A DNA stretch of 6,304 nucleotides, taken from the NCBI GenBank assembly GCA_030615655.1, contig JAUWYU010000090.1, positions 1 to 6,304 of the forward strand, in the 5' to 3' direction. Positions within the stretch are counted from its first letter, which is position 1, and each line of letters opens with the position of its first letter. Origin of the DNA: Dehalococcoidia bacterium (lineage in GTDB: Bacteria; Chloroflexota; Dehalococcoidia; Dehalococcoidales; RBG-16-60-22). The notes under the pieces are model-generated. The model saw only the letters and a list, made by a program, of their open reading frames with translations, was not told where the DNA came from and did no database searches. The translations under genes were made by a program, and so were the position numbers. Of the stretch, positions 1 to 6,304 are shown piece by piece.

Positions 1-1
1 C

Positions 2-292
2 GCCTACTGTGTCAGCAAAGCGGCCGTAATGCACCTGACCAGGGTCATGGCTCACGAGTGGGGCAAGTACAACATCAGAGTCAATGCCATCGCTCCCGCC
101 TGGGTGTACAGTCGATTGTCCGACCCGTTCCTGCAGATGCCCGGAGTTAATGAGAGAATGCTGAGCCAGACCGTTATAGGGCGCTTTGGCGAGCCTGATG
201 ATGTGGCAGCTATTGCTCTCTACCTGGCATCCGATGCCGCCGCCAATACGACGGCCGGCATCTTTCCGCTTGATTACGGCATGCTCACCTAG
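2..292 (+). CDS. SDR family oxidoreductase, C-terminal fragment (5' end outside window)
   Basis: This is the last 96 residues of a classical short-chain dehydrogenase/reductase, a soluble NAD(P)(H)-dependent enzyme with a Rossmann fold. The reading frame is open from base 2, upstream of the first ATG at 29. It begins with the catalytic YxxxK motif (AYCVSK, Tyr2 and Lys6 of the fragment), so the ATG at 29 is internal and not the start. After it come the family's beta-6 segment IRVNAIAPAW (25-34), the GRFGEPDDVA stretch (60-69), LASD (75-78) and the end TAGIFPLDYG. Two usual glycines are replaced: the PG after beta-6 reads PA, and the terminal DGG reads DYG. The cofactor-binding half, the catalytic serine and any promoter lie outside the window. 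The next SDR gene starts 35 bases downstream on the same strand, so the two are probably one operon. Family assignment is firm; the substrate cannot be inferred. Confidence 0.92.
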   Translation, partial: AYCVSKAAVMHLTRVMAHEWGKYNIRVNAIAPAWVYSRLSDPFLQMPGVNERMLSQTVIGRFGEPDDVAAIALYLASDAAANTTAGIFPLDYGMLT

Positions 293-313
293 ACAACGGT
301 AAAGCGTGAGAAA

Positions 314-320
314 AAGGAGG
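314..320 (+). promoter_or_regulatory. Shine-Dalgarno site that fixes the second SDR start
   Basis: AAGGAGG is a near-perfect anti-16S match. It lies 1 base before the ATG at 322 but 7 bases before the ATG at 328. Only the second spacing suits initiation, so the protein most likely begins MALENK at 328. Confidence 0.85.
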
Positions 321-327
321 CATGGAG

Positions 328-1065
328 ATGGCGTTAGAAAATAAAGTTGTACTCGTTACCGGGGCCAGGCAGGGACTGGGCAAGTCCATCGCTCTGGGTA
401 TGGCCGAGGCCGGGGCCGACCTGGTGATTTGCGACCGGGTAACTGACGACGGCAAGCTGGCCGGAACCGCCAAAGAGATTGAAAGTCTCGGGCGGAAGAC
501 CTTGTCTCTGGGCGGCGATATTACCATTGAGGATGACGTCAATAATATCGTCAATCAAGCCCTGGAGAAGTTCGGCAAAATCGATGTGCTGGTGAATAAT
601 GCCGGCGTCACGGCTCAGGACGCCTTCTTGCAGATACCTTACCGGAGATGGAGGCTGATTCTGTCCGTAAACCTGGACGGGACTTTTCTCTGCACCAAGG
701 TGGTATTGCCGCATATGCTGGAAAAGGGGAGCGGCACGGTTATCAATGTTTCATCAATCCTGGCTAAAGAAATCCGAATGAGCATCGCCTACGGGGTGAC
801 CAAGGTCGGCGTGGAGAGGTTCACACTGGGTCTGGCCCGGGAAATGCGGCGGGAACCGGGCATAGCTATAACCTGTATCCGACCCTACTTCGTTAAAACC
901 GAGGTGGTCATGGAGTATATGGAAGGCAGGGATACCACCGGCTATGAAGAGCCGGAGACATGGCAGAAATACACGGCGATGGTGGCCGCCGCCGACCCGC
1001 AGAGCGTGACCGGCAAGATACTGGACAAGGCAGCCCTGGAGGAGATGTTCGGCAAGATAGAGTAA
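328..1065 (+). CDS. SDR family oxidoreductase, probably NAD-preferring
   Basis: A complete classical SDR of 245 residues, the usual size, expected to be a soluble oxidoreductase acting on an alcohol/carbonyl pair. Motifs in order: the cofactor loop TGARQGLG (11-18); Asp36 at the end of beta-2 (VICDR), which in this family usually favours NAD(H) over NADP(H); GDI with Asp64; NNAG (90-93); Asn115; Ser142/Ser143; and Tyr155 with Lys159 in AYGVTK. The catalytic Asn-Ser-Tyr-Lys set is complete, so the enzyme should be active. The start is placed at the ATG at 328 rather than the in-frame ATG at 322 because of Shine-Dalgarno spacing. Two departures stand out: the PG after beta-6 reads PY (186-187), and the C-terminus ends VTGKILDKAALEEMFGKIE without the usual DGG. 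It is only distantly similar to the SDR upstream, so this is not a recent tandem copy. The substrate is unknown; FabG-like reductase is the generic alternative. Confidence 0.94.
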   Translation: MALENKVVLVTGARQGLGKSIALGMAEAGADLVICDRVTDDGKLAGTAKEIESLGRKTLSLGGDITIEDDVNNIVNQALEKFGKIDVLVNNAGVTAQDAFLQIPYRRWRLILSVNLDGTFLCTKVVLPHMLEKGSGTVINVSSILAKEIRMSIAYGVTKVGVERFTLGLAREMRREPGIAITCIRPYFVKTEVVMEYMEGRDTTGYEEPETWQKYTAMVAAADPQSVTGKILDKAALEEMFGKIE

Positions 1066-1094
1066 AAGCAATATTTCTTTCGTTTCAGGATATT

Positions 1095-1138
1095 AAGCCT
1101 AGCCTCACTGGTCTCTAGCACCGGAAGGGGCCGGGCTT
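1095..1138 (+). terminator. Hairpin between convergent genes, probable terminator of the SDR operon
   Basis: Bases 1095-1106 pair with 1127-1138: 12 positions with one A-C mismatch and two G-U pairs. An inner 5-bp stem (1108-1112 with 1120-1124) closes a 7-base loop. The outer stem ends in TT and is followed by a moderately T-rich run (ATTTATTCCTT). It starts 29 bases after the SDR stop and sits directly beyond the stop of the opposing transporter gene. In - strand RNA the stem is weaker (two C-A mismatches) and no U-tract follows, so it mainly suits + strand termination. There is no long uninterrupted T-run. Confidence 0.55.
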
Positions 1139-1140
1139 AT

Positions 1141-3315
1141 TTATTCCTTACGCCGTCCCCTCGAATAGAATATCGGCACCAGCAGCAGGGCGGCCATTGA
1201 CGAGACTACCATGGCTATCCACATAACCGAAGCCGCCTGAGAATGGATGCGCAGCGGTGAGAAGAAGAGGGCGGAAAACCCGATAGCCAAGCCGAGGGCG
1301 TTAGCCAGCACCGGGCGTGAGACGGTGGCCAGGGCAGCACTGACCGACTCCTGCCGGTCCATCCCATTCCTGCGGTAGTAGTAGATACTCGATATAAGGT
1401 GTATGGAATAGTCCACACCAACGCCGATGGCGATGGCGGAGAGGTTGGCGGTCATGATATTGAGGTGGAAATCGGTCATGACCAGCATGCCCAGGATGGC
1501 ACAGATGGTAATGGCAATGGGCAGAAGACCTGCCAGGGCAGCCGTAATACGGCGCAGTGTGAGCCACAGCATGATAAAAATCAGCGCCAGCGCCAGAGCG
1601 AGACTCTGAACCTGACTTTTAACGACAAGGTTATTCATCTCATCAAAGAGTACCGGCATACCGGTGATAACAGGTATAATGTCGTGGTTTTCGGCGACAA
1701 ATTCTTCAAGATTATCTATATCCCCGGAAGTCAGTCCTTCGGTCCGGACCAGCATCCTGAAACCATCAGCAGATACCCAGGTGCCTAGCTCGTCGCTGCT
1801 TATCTGAGACAGCATTATCCGGGTGAAAGTCGGATTATCGGGGTAGGCATCCTCTCCGGTAGCCATTCTGTTTATGCCTATCAGTAAGTCAAAGATAGAG
1901 AAAGCATTCTTAATGCCGGGAACATTCTCCAGTTGCCTCTCGGTTTCCAGAACCCTGTTAGCATACTCGTTATCAAACAGAGATTCCTGCCCCTGCGGGG
2001 CTGCTATCTCCCCGGTGAGGGGTATAGCCCCGCCGAAATGCTCTTCCATCCGGGCAAAGGTCTGCCTTATTTCCGAATCTTCTTTGAAGAACATCAGCTG
2101 GTCGGATACCACCTGAAGTCCGGGTATATAGATGGCGGAGACAGTCACGATGGCGGCGAAGATGACGGGAACCAGGATTCTCTGTCGGGACGCTTTCAGC
2201 ACAAATTTATTCAGTCGGCTGTCCTGTGTCCCGGCATTATATACCGGTATTTTTATCCTGGATAATACGGCCGGCAGGAAGAATAGAGCCATGAACCCGG
2301 CATAGCCGATTCCCAGAGTGACGAAAATACCCATATGCCGCATCGGCACCACTTCCGTCCAGGTGAGGGAGGCAAAGCCGGCCATGGTGGTTATCGTCGC
2401 CAGGAAAATGGGGGTGCCGACCATGCCCAGCGTTGCCACCGTCAGCTGGCGTCGGTCCGGGTACTTATTAATATTATCCAGGAAATGACTCACATAGTGT
2501 AGTCCGTAGGCCGAGCCAATGACAATGATAAACAGCGGGCTCAGTACCGATACCAGGTTCAGCTCCTGACCGCTCCAGAACAGGGTGCCGAAGGTCCAGA
2601 GTGCGGCCAGCCCGGCCGGGATAATGGCCAGGATGGTGAGGCGGCGACTTCTCAGAATGAGGTAGAAGACCAGGAGAATGAGACACATGGCGCAGGGGGG
2701 CAGTATACAAAGTATGCGTATGAGGTAGCTCCAGATAGTGTCTTTAATCACCTCGTTGCCGGCCAGGGAAATATTCAGGGGGCTGTCTTCAGCCAGCTCT
2801 CCTAGCGAGTCGAGAACCTTACCCGCGGGAGCGTCCAATCCGAGGCTGGCTATGAGGATGGCATTCCGGCTATCCCCTGCCAGGAACTGCCCGGTGAGAA
2901 AATATTCATTTTCTATAAAGTCTCTAAGGGTATCGTACTGCCCCTCTATGTACGCCTCATCCACTGTGGCAATAATGCCATCTGCCATCAGCTCCGGGGG
3001 AATGAAGCTCTGAACCAGGGCGACGCCGTCGATAGCTTCCATCTCTTTCTGGAGTCGGAAGACATCCAGGAGGTTTTCTTTTTCGAGGAGGGAGACGTCC
3101 TGCTCGATAAGCACAGAGATGGCCTCGCCGCTCTGATATTTATCATTTAGTCGGTTGTATTCTTCCGCTTTGGGGTTTCCTTTGGAGAAGAAGGCGAGGA
3201 AATCCGTATCCAGATTGAAGCGGAAGAGGGATGCCAGGGAAACGAGGTTTATGATGACAACAAAGGCTATGATGAGCCTGGAGTGGTCGTAGACAAAACC
3301 GGCGATTTTTTTCAT
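1141..3315 (-). CDS. RND superfamily exporter, MMPL type
   Basis: A 724-residue inner-membrane transporter of the RND/MMPL kind. The family uses the proton gradient to move lipids, hydrophobic compounds or drugs; the cargo here is unknown. The architecture is two matching halves: TM1 (about 14-31), a large extracytoplasmic domain (32-190), five TMs (about 200-352), then TM7 (380-398), a second extracytoplasmic domain (399-568) and five TMs (about 569-716), giving 12 TMs. The second half carries GVGVDYSIHL with Asp635, the typical proton-relay position. The matching place in the first half is GSAYGLHY, with Ala269 instead of Asp. The tail is basic (RGRRKE). The length suits stand-alone exporters of this type and is shorter than the roughly 1000-residue AcrB/HAE1 pumps. 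The ATG start has AAGGTA 7 bases upstream and a promoter candidate beyond that. No adaptor or outer-membrane partner gene is seen. Family is sure; function is open. Confidence 0.93.
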   Translation of the reverse strand: MKKIAGFVYDHSRLIIAFVVIINLVSLASLFRFNLDTDFLAFFSKGNPKAEEYNRLNDKYQSGEAISVLIEQDVSLLEKENLLDVFRLQKEMEAIDGVALVQSFIPPELMADGIIATVDEAYIEGQYDTLRDFIENEYFLTGQFLAGDSRNAILIASLGLDAPAGKVLDSLGELAEDSPLNISLAGNEVIKDTIWSYLIRILCILPPCAMCLILLVFYLILRSRRLTILAIIPAGLAALWTFGTLFWSGQELNLVSVLSPLFIIVIGSAYGLHYVSHFLDNINKYPDRRQLTVATLGMVGTPIFLATITTMAGFASLTWTEVVPMRHMGIFVTLGIGYAGFMALFFLPAVLSRIKIPVYNAGTQDSRLNKFVLKASRQRILVPVIFAAIVTVSAIYIPGLQVVSDQLMFFKEDSEIRQTFARMEEHFGGAIPLTGEIAAPQGQESLFDNEYANRVLETERQLENVPGIKNAFSIFDLLIGINRMATGEDAYPDNPTFTRIMLSQISSDELGTWVSADGFRMLVRTEGLTSGDIDNLEEFVAENHDIIPVITGMPVLFDEMNNLVVKSQVQSLALALALIFIMLWLTLRRITAALAGLLPIAITICAILGMLVMTDFHLNIMTANLSAIAIGVGVDYSIHLISSIYYYRRNGMDRQESVSAALATVSRPVLANALGLAIGFSALFFSPLRIHSQAASVMWIAMVVSSMAALLLVPIFYSRGRRKE

Positions 3316-3322
3316 GGGATTC

Positions 3323-3328
3323 TACCTT
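3323..3328 (-). promoter_or_regulatory. Ribosome binding site of the RND transporter
   Basis: On the - strand AAGGTA lies 7 bases before the ATG at 3315. It is a moderate Shine-Dalgarno match and supports that start, which also gives a basic N-terminus (MKK) just before TM1. Confidence 0.6.
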
Positions 3329-3361
3329 AAGGGTTTGATGCTATTACAGACACTTAATGGA

Positions 3362-3390
3362 ATTATAAAGTGAGATTGAGGAAAGGGCAA
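3362..3390 (-). promoter_or_regulatory. Sigma-70 type promoter for the RND transporter
   Basis: Reading the - strand, TTGCCC (3390-3385, 4 of 6 matches to the -35 consensus) is followed after exactly 17 bases by TATAAT (3367-3362, a perfect -10). Transcription would begin near 3355, leaving a leader of about 40 bases before the ATG at 3315. The promoter lies entirely within the gap between nuoN and the transporter, so it could drive the transporter apart from the nuo operon. No operator-like repeat is evident around it. Confidence 0.6.
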
Positions 3391-3403
3391 GGGTGACAGC
3401 TGA

Positions 3404-4864
3404 TTAAAAGGCAAACATCTTGCCGGCAAGCTCGGCTAACCTCATTACCAGGCCGGGGATAATACCGAGTACCAGGACACCTAGGCAGCAGAGGAATAAA
3501 GCAAGTCTCGGCGCTCCGGAGGACGGCACTTTCTCCCCGGAGGCTGGCTGGCCGTACCACATTACCTTGACCACGCGGAGATAGTAGTAGGCGGATATGA
3601 CGCTGTTGAGCACGGCAATAACCACCAGCCACAGCAGGTCGTTCTGCACGGCGGTGCTGAAGATGTAAAACTTGGCCATGAATCCGGCCGCCGGCGGCAT
3701 GCCGATGAGGGAAATAAGGCAGAGGGTCAGGGCCAGCGCCATTACCGGTGCCCGTTTGCCCATACCGGCATAATCGGCTATATCGTCGCTGTTAATCTTA
3801 TTTGAAATGGCGATAACGGCGATAAAGGCACCCAGATTGGTTAAAGCGTAGCTGGCGAGGAAGAAGAGAATGGTGCTCTGCCCCTGCGTCGCTATCGCCG
3901 GAGCGAATCCAATGGCGGCTAACCCTACCATAAGGTAACCGGCCTGGGCAATACTGGAGTACCCCAGCATACGCTTGATATTGGTCTGGGGGATGGCAAT
4001 CACATTGCCGATAATCATGCTGATGACCGCCAGCGCGGCGAATATCATGCCCCAGTTCATGCTCAGCCATTCCGGTATGCCGAAGGCGGAGAAGAAGACG
4101 CGCAGGATGATGGCAAATCCGGCGGCCTTGCTGGCCACGGAGAGATAGGCCGTTACCGGCGTCGGCGCGCCTTCATAGACATCGGGCACCCACATCTGGA
4201 AGGGGACGGCGGCAATCTTGAAGCCAAAGCCGGCGATGAGCAGGACGATACCCATCAGCAGCGCCGGGCTGTCGAGTACAGACTCTAAAGACATTGACTG
4301 GATAGCCTGGGCAATCGCTCCCAGCTGTGTCTGACCGGTGGAACCGAAAACGAGCGCCATGCCGTAGAGGAGCACCGCCGAGGCGATGGCCCCCAGCAGG
4401 AGGTACTTCAGCGAGGCCTCGGTTGATTTGCGGTCCTTCAAAAAGCCGACCAGAACATAGAGGGAAATGCTGGTAAGCTCCAGGGCAACAAAGAGAGAGA
4501 TTAAATCAGTGGTAGCCGCCATTAGCATCATGCCCAGGGTAGACAGCAGAATCAGGGCGTAGTACTCCCCCTGGAAGCGGGCAAACTTGGCAACATAATC
4601 GGTGGAAGCCAGAATAACCAGGAAGGCAATACCGGCAAACAGCAGCTTGAAGAACAGGGCGAAGTTATCGACGGCCAGCATGTTGTTGAAGATGGCGGTG
4701 GAGTCGTCCCCCCACATGGCTACCGTGACACCGCCGGCTATGACCAGTCCGGACAGGCTCACCAACCGCAACCATGACTTGTCGCGCACGAACAGGTCAA
4801 GCAGGATTACCAGTATGGCAAAAACTGCCAGGGTTATTTCTGGTATGAACAGCTCCAGATTCAA
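3404..4864 (-). CDS. nuoN: NADH-quinone oxidoreductase subunit N
   Basis: NuoN is an antiporter-like membrane subunit of respiratory complex I. It is one of three subunits (L, M, N) thought to move protons across the cytoplasmic membrane as electrons pass to quinone. The protein has 486 residues, about the length of E. coli NuoN, and about 14 hydrophobic segments. The charged residues of the proton path are present: Glu129 in FVALELTS (TM5), Lys216 in GFGFKIAAVPFQMW (TM7), Lys246 in SVASKAAGF (TM8) and Lys398 in GFMAKFY (TM12). They match the known E. coli positions 133, 217, 247 and 395 (recalled, not computed). The loop VPDVYEGAPTPVTAYL is typical of NuoN. The start codon is TTG, supported by AAGGAGAG six bases upstream and by the family's usual N-terminus. 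It follows nuoM by 22 bases and is clearly in the same operon. Nothing suggests truncation or frameshift. Confidence 0.97.
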   Translation of the reverse strand: MNLELFIPEITLAVFAILVILLDLFVRDKSWLRLVSLSGLVIAGGVTVAMWGDDSTAIFNNMLAVDNFALFFKLLFAGIAFLVILASTDYVAKFARFQGEYYALILLSTLGMMLMAATTDLISLFVALELTSISLYVLVGFLKDRKSTEASLKYLLLGAIASAVLLYGMALVFGSTGQTQLGAIAQAIQSMSLESVLDSPALLMGIVLLIAGFGFKIAAVPFQMWVPDVYEGAPTPVTAYLSVASKAAGFAIILRVFFSAFGIPEWLSMNWGMIFAALAVISMIIGNVIAIPQTNIKRMLGYSSIAQAGYLMVGLAAIGFAPAIATQGQSTILFFLASYALTNLGAFIAVIAISNKINSDDIADYAGMGKRAPVMALALTLCLISLIGMPPAAGFMAKFYIFSTAVQNDLLWLVVIAVLNSVISAYYYLRVVKVMWYGQPASGEKVPSSGAPRLALFLCCLGVLVLGIIPGLVMRLAELAGKMFAF

Positions 4865-4870
4865 ATCCTA

Positions 4871-4878
4871 CTCTCCTT
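4871..4878 (-). promoter_or_regulatory. Shine-Dalgarno site supporting the TTG start of nuoN
   Basis: On the - strand AAGGAGAG lies in the 22-base gap between the nuoM stop and nuoN and ends 6 bases before the TTG at 4864. There is no ATG or GTG between it and that TTG, so the rare start codon is well supported. Confidence 0.85.
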
Positions 4879-4886
4879 ATATTATT

Positions 4887-6304
4887 CTAGCCGCCGAACA
4901 AGGCCGCTATGGGCGAAATACCGAGTTTAAAAACGTCCGTCAGAATTGCCGGGTAGATACCCACCAGCATAATCACCGCCACCAGGGCGAACATATAAAA
5001 CTTTTCCAGGCCGTCTGCATCCCTGACACCGTCAAATGTTTCCTTCACCGGACCGTAGAACGCCTGCTGAAGCATCCAGAGTATGTAGCCGGCGGTGAGG
5101 ACAACGCCGACGATAGCGATTAGCGTATAGACCTGCATGTTGGCGACGATGGTACTGTTAAAGCTGCCCAGGAAGATGAGGAACTCGGCGGCAAAGCCGC
5201 TGGTGAGGGGCAGTCCCAGGGAGGCCAGCCCAGCTACGGAAAAGACGACAGCGATAACCGGCACCTGCCGCGCCAGGCCGCCCAGCTGGCGAAGGTCGCG
5301 CACCTCAATGTTATGTATCACCAGTCCGGCCATAGCAAAGAGGAGTCCGGTGATAATACCGTGAGAGAACATCTGCAGGGCGGCCCCGGTGAGGCTTACC
5401 TGGCCCAAGGCAAAGATACCCAGGAGCACGTAGCCCATGTGGCTGATGCTGCTGTACGCAATCATACGCTTGATATCGGTCTGCATCAGGGTTACCGCGG
5501 CGCCGTAGAGGATGCCGATTAACGCCAGTACTATCAGCGGCTGGGCGTAGTTCTGCGCTACGTCCGGGAACATGCCGACACAGAGGCGAATCATCCCGTA
5601 GCCGCCCATCTTGATTAACACACCGGCCAGCATGACACTGACGGCGGTGGGGGCGTCGGTATGGGCGTCAGGGAGCCAGGTATGCAGCGGGAACATCGGC
5701 AGCTTCACGGCGAAGCCGATGAACAGCAGGAGGAAGATAGCCGCTGCCGGCATAATCGATTGCACCATGCCCAGACCGCCGCTGGATATCTCCAGCATAC
5801 TCAAGCTGCCGGTGGTGAAGTACAGGCAGAGTATACCCGCCAGCATGAAAGCGCTGCCGAACAGGGTGTAGAGGACATACTTAATGGCTGAATATGCCCG
5901 GCGTCCCGAGCCCCAGATGGAGATAAGGAAGTACATCGGGATAACCTCAATCTCCCACATGACGAAGAAGAGCAGGAGGTCGAGCGAGACGAAAACGCCG
6001 ATAATGCTTGCTTCCAGGAGGAGCAGCCAGGCGAAGAACTCACGCGGTCTCTCGTGGACCTTCCAGGAGATAAGAACCACCAGGAATCCGAGGAACGTCG
6101 TCAGCAGGACCAGGGGCATACTCAGGCCGTCGACCCCCAGGTGATAGTGGGCATTTAAGGGCGCTATCCACAGGTAATTCTCCTCAAACTGGATTACCCC
6201 CGCCGCCCCCAACGAGCGGTCGAAGGTGGCAAAGAGGTATATTGCCAGGATAAGGGGGATGGCGGTGAAGACGGCGGCAACACGCTTGATTACTCCCTCA
6301 TGCT
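4887..6304 (-). CDS. nuoM: NADH-quinone oxidoreductase subunit M, N-terminus outside window
   Basis: NuoM is the second antiporter-like proton-pumping subunit of complex I, acting in the cytoplasmic membrane. The frame stays open from the TAG at 4887-4889 to the window edge, giving 471 visible residues. Numbering from the first full codon, signature residues are Glu117 in VMWEIEVIPMYFL (TM5), Lys200 in GFAVKLPMFPLHTWLPDAH (TM7), Lys231 in LAGVLIKMGGYG (TM8) and Glu373 in SGFAAEF (TM12). They correspond to Glu144, Lys234, Lys265 and Glu407 of E. coli NuoM (recalled). LGVDGLSMPLVLL near residues 55-67 is also typical. The TTG at 6212 is an internal Leu codon: upstream of it the frame encodes a further hydrophobic segment (about 8-27). 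From the offset to E. coli, roughly 27-34 residues with TM1 and the true start are missing. nuoN follows after 22 bases; nuoL is expected upstream, beyond the edge. Confidence 0.96.
   Translation of the reverse strand, partial: HEGVIKRVAAVFTAIPLILAIYLFATFDRSLGAAGVIQFEENYLWIAPLNAHYHLGVDGLSMPLVLLTTFLGFLVVLISWKVHERPREFFAWLLLLEASIIGVFVSLDLLLFFVMWEIEVIPMYFLISIWGSGRRAYSAIKYVLYTLFGSAFMLAGILCLYFTTGSLSMLEISSGGLGMVQSIMPAAAIFLLLFIGFAVKLPMFPLHTWLPDAHTDAPTAVSVMLAGVLIKMGGYGMIRLCVGMFPDVAQNYAQPLIVLALIGILYGAAVTLMQTDIKRMIAYSSISHMGYVLLGIFALGQVSLTGAALQMFSHGIITGLLFAMAGLVIHNIEVRDLRQLGGLARQVPVIAVVFSVAGLASLGLPLTSGFAAEFLIFLGSFNSTIVANMQVYTLIAIVGVVLTAGYILWMLQQAFYGPVKETFDGVRDADGLEKFYMFALVAVIMLVGIYPAILTDVFKLGISPIAALFGG

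Noticed and set aside
322..327. In-frame ATG at 322 as the start of the complete SDR (MEMALENK...)
   Set aside because: It is only 1 base after the AAGGAGG, too close for initiation; the ATG at 328 has a 7-base spacing and the usual SDR N-terminus.
334..1071. Two - strand open frames opposite the complete SDR
   Set aside because: They are fully antisense to a gene with every SDR motif intact and show no motif of their own.
1399..1788. 129-codon + strand open frame inside the transporter gene, rich in His, Gly and Asp
   Set aside because: It is the antisense shadow of the region encoding the GVGVDYSIHL motif and TM helices; composition is explained by the opposite-strand coding.
3325..3332. 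CCTTAAGG palindrome in the transporter leader as an operator
   Set aside because: Eight bases are too short to support an operator, and it overlaps the Shine-Dalgarno site, which explains half of it.
4602..5123. 173-codon open frame on the + strand across the nuoM/nuoN junction
   Set aside because: It lies antisense to two firmly identified genes, its translation is low-complexity and polar with no recognisable domain, and it shows the usual shadow pattern of GC-rich membrane-protein genes.
5917..5990. Second Glu beside the key Glu of NuoM TM5 (WEIEV), possible extra proton site
   Set aside because: Similar WELE/YELE-type segments occur, as I recall, in NuoM relatives such as cyanobacterial and plastid NdhD, so this is normal family variation.
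1..6304. Mobile element, CRISPR array, tRNA, defence or toxin-antitoxin system
   Set aside because: I found no terminal inverted repeats, regularly spaced direct repeats, tRNA-like fold, integrase or transposase motifs; the whole window is accounted for by five housekeeping or metabolic genes and short gaps.

Overview
This 6.3 kb window is ordinary, gene-dense prokaryotic chromosome, apparently bacterial. Two gene groups run toward each other. The left end (+ strand) holds two adjacent short-chain dehydrogenase/reductase (SDR) genes; the first is cut by the window edge. The rest (- strand) holds the distal end of a respiratory complex I operon (nuoM, cut by the right edge, then nuoN), followed by a large RND/MMPL-type membrane transporter. 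Every gap between genes is under 100 bases, so no long non-coding stretch is left unexplained.

Layout, left to right: SDR fragment (2-292, +); a 35-base gap with a strong ribosome binding site; complete SDR (328-1065, +); a 75-base convergent gap with a long hairpin; RND transporter (1141-3315, -); an 88-base gap with a near-consensus sigma-70 type promoter facing the transporter; nuoN (3404-4864, -, TTG start); a 22-base gap with a Shine-Dalgarno site; nuoM (4887 to beyond 6304, -).

NuoM and NuoN are two of the three antiporter-like, proton-pumping membrane subunits of complex I. The gene order reads M then N on the - strand, so nuoL would be expected beyond the right edge. The transporter lies downstream of nuoN on the same strand, but it has its own promoter candidate and is probably a separate unit with no required link to complex I. 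The SDRs are probably co-transcribed soluble NAD(P)-dependent oxidoreductases of unknown substrate.

Organism: the overall style (moderately high GC, SDR pairs, an MMPL exporter, complex I subunits of this type) reminds me of Dehalococcoidia-like Chloroflexota, possibly from sediment or subsurface. This is a low-confidence impression with no diagnostic marker behind it. I see no tRNA, rRNA, CRISPR array, insertion sequence, phage gene or defence gene, and no convincing sign of an undescribed system. The points worth a second look are start-codon corrections, regulatory sites, and motif departures in the SDRs and the transporter.
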